Positions 1 through 4,432 of a stretch of 8,882 nucleotides of DNA are shown here, piece by piece. Every line of letters starts with the position of its first letter. Position 1 is the stretch's first letter. Made by a program: the position numbers and the translations under genes. The notes under the pieces are model-generated. The model did not search any database. It was not told the DNA's origin and saw nothing but the letters and a program-made list of their open reading frames with translations. This DNA is from an uncultured bacterium (GTDB taxonomy: Bacteria > Cyanobacteriota > Vampirovibrionia > Gastranaerophilales > Gastranaerophilaceae): NCBI GenBank assembly GCA_945833895.1, contig CAMAGQ010000065.1, positions 1-8,882 of the forward strand, read 5' to 3'.

Positions 1-7
1 ACGTGAA

Positions 8-874
8 ATGTCTAATAAAATTTCAAATATGGAAAGAGAAATATCGTTGTTAAAATCGAAAATTAACGGTATCCAAAACTTAAATACTTATTTAATTGAT
101 GCAGAAAAACTTCCGCAAACGAAAGGTATAATGAGAGAATATCAATTAGCAAATGCGAAATTTCTAAAATATTGTGCGAATATCTTTGAAAAACACAATC
201 TTTCGTATTGGCTGTTTGCAGGAACTTTACTGGGAGCAGTCAGGTATAAGGATTTTATCCCTTGGGATGATGATATTGATACAGGAATGCTGCGAGAAGA
301 TTATGACAAATTAGCTGATATTTTAAACGAAGAGTTTAAGGACAATCCTAATCTATACTTCACTAAAGGGGATATTATAAAAATTCTTTATAAAGGGTTG
401 CCAATGCAGGTAGATGTTTTTGCGTTTGATACCTACCCGCAGTATATTTCGGATAAAGAACGAATAAGAGCATTAAAAAGAAGTATGGCTATGGCTCATA
501 ATGAACTTGTTTTTGACTATTCAAAAGTTTATACGGGAAACTGCATTTTGAATAAAACAGATGAAGAATTAGCACAAATGCGTAAAAAACTTTATGATGT
601 GCCTGAAACAGAAAAGAAAATGCTTGTTGAAGGATTTGAATATTCGCCTGCTCACGACGGGTATATGGTATTGGATTATGATTGGGTATTCCCTCTTCAA
701 AAAGGTGAATTTGCAGGCTACACATTCCCAATACCAAACAAATCAGACTTGTTTTTATTTGAACATTACGGAGATTACACAAGAATACCTAAAAATCTTC
801 ATACGCACTTTTCAGTCTCTACCTTTGATATTGAAAAAATACGTGAATTTAATAATGAATTTGGAAATCAATAA
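8..874 (+). CDS. LicD-family phosphotransferase (possibly 5'-partial)
   Basis: LicD-family proteins are nucleotidyltransferase-fold enzymes that transfer phosphocholine or a related phospho-alcohol onto cell-surface glycans in the cytoplasm. The family signature is clear: GTLLGAVR at about residues 72-79 and PWDDDIDTGM at 85-94, whose aspartates are the expected metal/catalytic residues. The C-terminal HYGDY (about residues 254-258) also resembles the family's end region. The 288-residue length is usual for LicD. The first 35 or so residues are helical and charged, possibly a short coiled coil, before the core begins near MREYQL. No signal peptide or membrane segment is seen. The frame is still open at the left edge, so ATG at 8 may be internal and its Shine-Dalgarno site cannot be judged. 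The donor (CDP-choline, CDP-glycerol, CDP-ribitol or other) cannot be read from sequence. Its partners are probably the polysaccharide genes further left and those at 4431-8882. Confidence 0.88.
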   Translation: MSNKISNMEREISLLKSKINGIQNLNTYLIDAEKLPQTKGIMREYQLANAKFLKYCANIFEKHNLSYWLFAGTLLGAVRYKDFIPWDDDIDTGMLREDYDKLADILNEEFKDNPNLYFTKGDIIKILYKGLPMQVDVFAFDTYPQYISDKERIRALKRSMAMAHNELVFDYSKVYTGNCILNKTDEELAQMRKKLYDVPETEKKMLVEGFEYSPAHDGYMVLDYDWVFPLQKGEFAGYTFPIPNKSDLFLFEHYGDYTRIPKNLHTHFSVSTFDIEKIREFNNEFGNQ

Positions 875-896
875 TTTGTTATCGTATTTTTCAATA

Positions 897-924
897 ACAG
901 GCAATGATTAAGTTTTATTGCCGT
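897..924 (+). terminator. Weak terminator-like hairpin after licD-type gene
   Basis: A 6-bp stem GGCAAT (900-905) / ATTGCC (917-922), extendable by two pairs across a one-base bulge, lies 25 bases after the LicD stop. The tract after it is AT-rich but lacks a solid T-run, so termination would be inefficient. It is the only candidate end for the LicD transcript before the rpsB leader. Confidence 0.35.
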
Positions 925-929
925 ATTAT

Positions 930-957
930 TTGCATAATAATATTTTTATACTAAAAT
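930..957 (+). promoter_or_regulatory. Candidate promoter for rpsB-tsf
   Basis: TTGCAT (930-935) and TAAAAT (952-957) are separated by 16 bases. The -10 matches the consensus at 5 of 6 positions and the -35 at 3 of 6. Transcription would start near 964, just before the GC-richer, foldable leader of rpsB, which is why this pair was preferred. TATACT (947-952) is an alternative -10 but lacks a -35 at normal spacing. The whole region is AT-rich, so chance matches are likely. Confidence 0.35.
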
Positions 958-963
958 ATTATT
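936..963. repeat. Perfect 11-bp AT-only inverted repeat
   Basis: The arms at 936-946 and 953-963 are perfectly complementary around a 6-base loop and contain only A and T. The repeat overlaps the candidate rpsB promoter. It could be a protein-binding palindrome, a transcript-end hairpin, or a by-product of AT richness. Confidence 0.5.
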
Positions 964-970
964 GGTTATA

Positions 971-1071
971 CCAGTCCGATAGGTTTGCCCTAGTCAGGCG
1001 GTTGTAAAAGGTTTACACGTATATTACTTGTCGAATACCTGTTTTTACCGAATGATGGGACTGTTTAGCCC
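971..1071 (+). promoter_or_regulatory. Structured 5' leader of rpsB (candidate autoregulatory element)
   Basis: The gap before rpsB is much richer in G and C (about 44% over 971-1080) than the flanking AT-rich DNA, and it folds. CAGTCC (972-977) can pair with GGACTG (1058-1063), closing a domain. Inside it are a GCC/GGC hairpin (987-989 with 997-999) and a 6-bp hairpin TGTAAA (1003-1008) / TTTACA (1012-1017) with a 3-base loop. An alternative GGG (1057-1059) / CCC (1069-1071) pairing would compete with the closing helix. In other bacteria S2 represses its own operon by binding an rpsB leader. That this leader does so is an inference. I do not recognise it as any described motif. Confidence 0.45.
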
Positions 1072-1092
1072 GTAGTACAATACATTTAACAA

Positions 1093-1098
1093 AAGGAG
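1093..1098 (+). promoter_or_regulatory. Shine-Dalgarno site of rpsB
   Basis: AAGGAG sits 7 bases before ATG at 1106, which fixes the rpsB start. It lies outside the predicted closing helix of the leader. Confidence 0.85.
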
Positions 1099-1105
1099 AA
1101 AACCG

Positions 1106-1867
1106 ATGCCAACAGCATCTATGATTGAACTTCTGGAAGCAGGTGTACACTTTGGTCACCAAACCCAGAGATGGAACCCAAAAATGAAACCGTATATTTA
1201 CGGTGCAAGAAACGGTATTTACGTTATTGATTTAAGAAAAACAACTGAATTGCTTGACGAAGCCTATGCTTTGGTTAGAGATTATGCAGCAAAAGGCAGA
1301 AATGTTCTTTTTGTCGGCACTAAAAAACAAGCAGCTGAAGTTGTTGCAGAAGAAGCAAAACGTTCCGGTGCATACTACATTAACAGAAGATGGTTAGGCG
1401 GAATGCTTACCAACTTTGAAACTATCAGAGGCAGAGTTAACAAACTTAAAGAAATGGAAGAATTTATCAATAACGGTTATATTGACAAACTTCCTAAAAA
1501 AGAAGTTGCTCAAATAAACAGACAACTTGCTAAATTGTCAAAAACTTTAGGCGGTATCAAAGATATGAGAGGACTTCCTGACGTTATCTTTATAGTTGAC
1601 CAGACAAAAGAAGAAATCGCTATTAAAGAAGCTAACAAGTTAGGTATCCCTGTTATCTGTTTAGCAGATACTAACGCTAATCCTGACGGCATTAACTACA
1701 TTATCCCTGGTAATGACGATGCTATCAGATCTATTCAATTAATTACTTCTAAACTTGCTGATGCAGTTCTTGAAGGTAAACAATTAAGAGAAAACAAAGC
1801 AAACGAATCTAAAAAGATTGAAAAAATTACTGCAGCAGACGCTGGAGTAGAAGAAAAAGCAGAATAA
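1106..1867 (+). CDS. rpsB: 30S ribosomal protein S2
   Basis: S2 is a protein of the small ribosomal subunit, bound late in 30S assembly and needed for S1 association. The family signatures are all present: the N-terminal FGHQTQRWNPKM stretch (about residues 17-28), IYGARNGIYVIDLRKT, FVGTKKQA, the RRWLGGMLTNFETI block (about 93-106), LPDVIFIVDQ, and IPVICLADTNANPD followed by IPGNDDAIRSIQL. The 253-residue length is normal. The last 30 or so residues are a charged, low-complexity tail (KANESKKIEK onward), as is common in S2. The start is set by ATG at 1106 with AAGGAG 7 bases before it. The gene leads the conserved rpsB-tsf pair, and its level is likely controlled through the structured leader upstream. 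Nothing appears missing or broken. Confidence 0.98.
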   Translation: MPTASMIELLEAGVHFGHQTQRWNPKMKPYIYGARNGIYVIDLRKTTELLDEAYALVRDYAAKGRNVLFVGTKKQAAEVVAEEAKRSGAYYINRRWLGGMLTNFETIRGRVNKLKEMEEFINNGYIDKLPKKEVAQINRQLAKLSKTLGGIKDMRGLPDVIFIVDQTKEEIAIKEANKLGIPVICLADTNANPDGINYIIPGNDDAIRSIQLITSKLADAVLEGKQLRENKANESKKIEKITAADAGVEEKAE

Positions 1868-1880
1868 TTTATTAGTTTTG

Positions 1881-1965
1881 TGATATGAAAAGGTGAATTG
1901 TAAAAGATTAGTATAACTAAGCACAACTTAGCACTAGTATTTATGAGTCACCTTTTCAAATATCA
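1881..1965 (+). ncRNA. Long bulged stem-loop in the rpsB-tsf intergenic region
   Basis: The gap between rpsB and tsf folds into an extended hairpin. Positions 1887-1896 pair perfectly with 1948-1957 (10 bp). After a two-base bulge (1958-1959), 1881-1886 pair with 1960-1965 (6 bp). The enclosed segment forms a second arm: CTAAG (1917-1921) / CTTAG (1927-1931) with a 5-base loop, and below it 1907-1912 with 1933-1938, including one G-U pair. There is no T-run after the structure, so it is not an ordinary intrinsic terminator. The tsf ribosome-binding site at 1978 lies just outside it. Possible roles are an RNase III or processing site, an attenuator, or a stabilising 3' end for rpsB mRNA; these are inferences. 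Confidence 0.55.
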
Positions 1966-1977
1966 TCAAGTAAAATG

Positions 1978-1983
1978 AAGGAG
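1978..1983 (+). promoter_or_regulatory. Shine-Dalgarno site of tsf
   Basis: AAGGAG lies 5 bases before ATG at 1989 and confirms the tsf start. It is 12 bases beyond the end of the intergenic stem, so it should stay accessible when the stem forms. Confidence 0.85.
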
Positions 1984-1988
1984 AAAAC

Positions 1989-2852
1989 ATGAATATTACA
2001 GCTCAAATGGTTAAAGAACTTCGTGACAAAACCGGTGCAGGCATGATGGATGCTAAAAAAGCATTGGTTGAAGTTGACGGAGATATGGAAAAAGCGGCTG
2101 AAGTTTTACGCCAAAAAGGTATCGCTTCTGCTGAAAAGAAAATGGGTAGAATTGCTGCTGAAGGTAGAGTCGAATCTTACGTTGATGCAAATGGCGGAAC
2201 ATTAATCGAAGTTAACTGCGAAACAGACTTCGTTGCTAAAAACGATGAGTTCAAAACCCTTGTTGCTAACTTGGCAAAACACGTTAACGAACTAAAACCT
2301 TCTTCAGTAGAAGAATTCTTATCTTCAACTTGCCCTGACTGCGGTAAAGTTATTGAAGATGCTTTGAAAGAAAAAATCGCTTCTATCGGTGAAAAAATCA
2401 CTGTAAGAAGATTTATCAGTTACGAAGGTGCAACAGCTTCATACATTCACAACGGCAAAATTGGTGTTTTATTGAGTGCAGATAAAAATGATGCAGAATT
2501 ATTGAACGACATTTGTTTGCACATCGCATCTTCTGCTCCAAAATTCGTTTCAAGAGAAGAAATTCCTCAATCAGTTATTGATGAAGAAACAAGAATTGAA
2601 ATGGGTAAAGAAGATTTGTTGAAAAAACCTGAAAACATCAGAGCAAAAATTGTTGAAGGTCGTGTAAACAAAATCATGGCTGAAAGATGTCTTTTAGAAC
2701 AACCGTTCGTTAAAGACCCTAGCCAAACAATTTCTCAACTTATCGAAGGCAAATTGACAATCAAAGCGTTCACAAGATACGAACTTGGCGAAGGTTTGGA
2801 AAAACGTCAAGACAACTTTGCTGAAGAAGTTATGGCTCAAGTTAAAGGTTAA
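1989..2852 (+). CDS. tsf: Elongation factor Ts
   Basis: EF-Ts is the cytosolic nucleotide-exchange factor that releases GDP from EF-Tu. The N-terminal UBA-like domain (about residues 1-45) has VKELRDKTGAGMMDAKKAL, and the core contains the signature CETDFVAKNDEF (about 77-88), whose TDFVAKN segment contacts EF-Tu. Two dimerisation-type repeats follow, and the end LGEGLEKRQDNFAEEV is typical. The full length of 287 residues matches the long form of the family. One oddity is a CPDC pair at residues 115-118, in the loop before the helix that begins VIEDALKEKI. This two-cysteine motif is not part of the family consensus I know. The gene follows rpsB in the standard order and is probably co-transcribed with it, modulated by the intergenic stem. 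Confidence 0.98.
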   Translation: MNITAQMVKELRDKTGAGMMDAKKALVEVDGDMEKAAEVLRQKGIASAEKKMGRIAAEGRVESYVDANGGTLIEVNCETDFVAKNDEFKTLVANLAKHVNELKPSSVEEFLSSTCPDCGKVIEDALKEKIASIGEKITVRRFISYEGATASYIHNGKIGVLLSADKNDAELLNDICLHIASSAPKFVSREEIPQSVIDEETRIEMGKEDLLKKPENIRAKIVEGRVNKIMAERCLLEQPFVKDPSQTISQLIEGKLTIKAFTRYELGEGLEKRQDNFAEEVMAQVKG

Positions 2853-2879
2853 TCAATCCTTACAATTTGAAACAAAAAG

Positions 2880-2919
2880 AAAAGATCGGAGTTTTAAATT
2901 TCCGGTCTTTTTCTTTTTT
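2880..2919. terminator. Bidirectional intrinsic terminator between tsf and the SIMPL gene
   Basis: An 11-bp stem (2880-2890 with 2901-2911, one G-U pair) encloses a 10-base loop and is followed on the plus strand by a T-rich tract ending at 2919. The minus strand also reads into T-rich sequence on the other side (complement of the A-run at 2870-2883). It lies between the convergent stops of tsf (2852) and the SIMPL gene (2948), so it probably ends both transcripts. Confidence 0.85.
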
Positions 2920-2947
2920 ATAAATTTATTAAAAATAATGCAACTTA

Positions 2948-3676
2948 TTATTTTATACGAAATTCAACGTTAGCCACTGCTGTAATTTTCTTTTCGATAG
3001 TTGAAGTATCATTAATTCCCATATCGGAAACGTCGTTTGAATTTACAGGAGTAATCTGGAAAACACCCATTCTGACTGATTGAATTTTGCCCACTCTGTT
3101 ATGAGTTGGTTTTAACATTGCATCTGCACGTTGTTTTGCATCTACTGTCGCATTTTGCAAAAGTTTAACCTTCAATTCAGGCATTTTTGAGTAGAAATAA
3201 CTGGTATCATTTACATCCAAATCAAGCCCTTTATCCATCAATGCTGTTAAATCAAGAGAAACATCTTTAATTTTCTCTACATCATCTGATTTTACAGAAA
3301 TCTGTTGTGAAAGGTTGTAATGAGAAATCTCGCCGGTAGACATTCCGTTGTAGCCTGTTTTATAAGAATAATAACCATTTGCAGACCTTACATCAACATC
3401 TTTTTCTACATTAAAACCTTTTGATTTCAAATAATCCATAATAATCGGCATTTGCGACTTTGCAATAGCGTAAGCCTTTGATTTATCAGCATTACGAACA
3501 TTCAGCGACAAATCCAGTTTTCCGGAATCTGATTGAACAATTTCGTAGGCTGAACCCGTAACAGCAACCGAATTTTTCGCTATTGATGAAACTCCCGACT
3601 TCACCGCAATAATCAAACCAAGAGCAAGTAACAAACCTAAAATCGCGATTTGTAATTTTTCAATTCTTTCTAACAT
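2948..3676 (-). CDS. SIMPL-domain (DUF541, YggE-like) membrane-anchored protein
   Basis: The protein begins with a short charged segment and a single hydrophobic helix (about residues 9-27), which looks like an uncleaved anchor or signal peptide placing the rest outside the cytoplasm. The remainder matches the SIMPL/DUF541 pattern: an early VAVTGSAYEIVQSDSG strand, LSLNVRNADKSKAYA, DYLKSKGF, a central YNLSQQISVKSDDVEKIKDV section, and the C-terminal QRADAMLKP and VANVEFRIK segments. The 242-residue length is normal. The E. coli member YggE has been linked to oxidative-stress tolerance, but the biochemical role of the family is not settled. The start is chosen at ATG 3676 with AAAGGAGT at 3684-3691. 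The gene stands alone, with its own promoter candidate and a terminator at 2880-2919. Confidence 0.85.
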   Translation of the reverse strand: MLERIEKLQIAILGLLLALGLIIAVKSGVSSIAKNSVAVTGSAYEIVQSDSGKLDLSLNVRNADKSKAYAIAKSQMPIIMDYLKSKGFNVEKDVDVRSANGYYSYKTGYNGMSTGEISHYNLSQQISVKSDDVEKIKDVSLDLTALMDKGLDLDVNDTSYFYSKMPELKVKLLQNATVDAKQRADAMLKPTHNRVGKIQSVRMGVFQITPVNSNDVSDMGINDTSTIEKKITAVANVEFRIK

Positions 3677-3683
3677 TTATAAA

Positions 3684-3691
3684 ACTCCTTT
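3684..3691 (-). promoter_or_regulatory. Shine-Dalgarno site of the SIMPL gene
   Basis: On the minus strand AAAGGAGT lies 7 bases before ATG at 3676 and supports that start. Confidence 0.8.
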
Positions 3692-3703
3692 CAATCTCAC
3701 ACG

Positions 3704-3731
3704 ATACTATCAAATAAATAAAATTTTGCAA
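3704..3731 (-). promoter_or_regulatory. Candidate promoter for the SIMPL gene
   Basis: On the minus strand, TTGCAA (3731-3726) is followed after 16 bases by TAGTAT (3709-3704), about 13 bases before the ribosome-binding site. The match is moderate (4 of 6 at the -10). It lies in the 115-base divergent gap shared with the gene at 3792, which otherwise shows only AT-rich sequence and no clear plus-strand promoter. Confidence 0.35.
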
Positions 3732-3791
3732 CAAAAGTTAATAAAGTTTTCAAATAGTAGCAAATTTATTTTTTAGAAGATTTGTATAGAT

Positions 3792-4283
3792 ATGGAAAAT
3801 AAGATAACATTTACCGGATTAAACAATATTTACGCAGGTCGAAAACTTTATACAAACATAGGTTATTATGTAACTGATAATGGTGAAATAAAGCGTGGAA
3901 ATAAGAATTATAAAGAACTCCTGATAAAATGCCAACTTACGGACGATAAGTCAGGAAAGGATTTTAGCGAATTTTGGGACGTACTAACGAAGTCGAATAA
4001 AAATTATAGCGTAAGATGCCTGATGAATACCACAACAGATACCTTGAATTTCAAAGTCAAACGTTGCGAAGCACCTGAGAATGTAACAAATTCAAACTTT
4101 ACATTAAACGGCATTGAAATTTTGCCAAATGAAAGATCGGTGCTACCACTTTTTACATACTTGGCAAAATTAACAAAAAAACTTGCGGCAATTCCTGGAA
4201 ATTCACAGGAGAAAACGGAATTGTTTAAGATTGCAAATAAATCAATCCAAGAAGAAGCCGAAAAATTCATCGAAAATATGTAA
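3792..4283 (+). CDS. Hypothetical protein, 163 residues, no family recognised
   Basis: I do not recognise this protein. It is lysine- and asparagine-rich, with no signal peptide or membrane segment, so it is probably cytosolic. The N-terminal two thirds look strand-rich (ITFTGLNNIYAGRKLYTNIG at residues 5-24, then alternating strands to about 115). The last 45 residues look helical (LFTYLAKLTKKLAA, then ELFKIANKSIQEEAEKFIENM), so a beta domain followed by an alpha-helical tail is likely. The reading frame is open for 489 bases with codon use like its neighbours and an in-frame stop at 3774, so ATG at 3792 is the only sensible ATG start. There is no good Shine-Dalgarno site before it, unlike every neighbouring gene. 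The antisense frame at 4004-4270 is judged a shadow. The GC-rich RNA-like segment follows within 10 bases, so both may be on one transcript. Confidence 0.7.
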   Translation: MENKITFTGLNNIYAGRKLYTNIGYYVTDNGEIKRGNKNYKELLIKCQLTDDKSGKDFSEFWDVLTKSNKNYSVRCLMNTTTDTLNFKVKRCEAPENVTNSNFTLNGIEILPNERSVLPLFTYLAKLTKKLAAIPGNSQEKTELFKIANKSIQEEAEKFIENM

Positions 4284-4290
4284 TAACATT

Positions 4291-4390
4291 AAGGCATGAA
4301 GTGCAGGGGGTAAATACTGCTCCCAGCAGCCTGAAAACTTGCTAAATTTCTTTAACCGATATGCCGTGCTGAACTTTACCCCAGAGCGTG
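4291..4390 (+). ncRNA. Candidate structured RNA or structured 3' UTR
   Basis: This stretch is about half G+C (roughly 51% over 4291-4420) inside AT-rich DNA, encodes no protein I can support, and ends in an intrinsic terminator. GGGGTAAA (4307-4314) pairs perfectly with TTTACCCC (4375-4382). Within it is a hairpin CTGCT (4317-4321) / AGCAG (4325-4329) with a 3-base loop. GGCAT (4293-4297) can pair with ATGCC (4361-4365), which crosses the main helix and would make a pseudoknot. I compared it by eye with 6S RNA, small SRP RNA, tmRNA and common riboswitches and saw no convincing match. No plus-strand gene follows it, so a riboswitch role is unlikely. It may be an independent small RNA or the 3' UTR of the gene ending at 4283. 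Confidence 0.5.
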
Positions 4391-4391
4391 A

Positions 4392-4432
4392 GGGCAGGGA
4401 CATCATCTTTTCCCGCCCGTTTATTTTTTTTT
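4392..4432 (+). terminator. Strong intrinsic terminator
   Basis: GGGC (4392-4395) and GGGA (4397-4400) pair with GCCC (4415-4418) and TCCC (4411-4414), giving 8 bp with a one-base bulge at 4396 and a 10-base loop. A 9-base T-run (4424-4432) follows shortly after. The T-run only works on the plus strand, and it overlaps the stop codon of the convergent glycosyltransferase gene at 4431-4433. Confidence 0.88.

Noticed and set aside
489..911. Overlapping frames opposite and beside the LicD gene (489-782 minus, 594-911 plus)
   Set aside because: Both lie mostly inside a gene with a clear family signature. Their translations are low-complexity shadows.
1885..1896. Mini-ORF ATG AAA AGG TGA in the intergenic stem as a leader peptide
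   Set aside because: It is three codons long and has no ribosome-binding site. The sequence is better explained as one arm of the stem.
4004..4270. Minus-strand 88-residue frame opposite the hypothetical gene
   Set aside because: It lies wholly within the longer plus-strand frame, has no ribosome-binding site and resembles no family.
4291..4432. Riboswitch controlling a downstream gene
   Set aside because: No plus-strand gene follows in the window; the next gene is convergent and ends at 4431.
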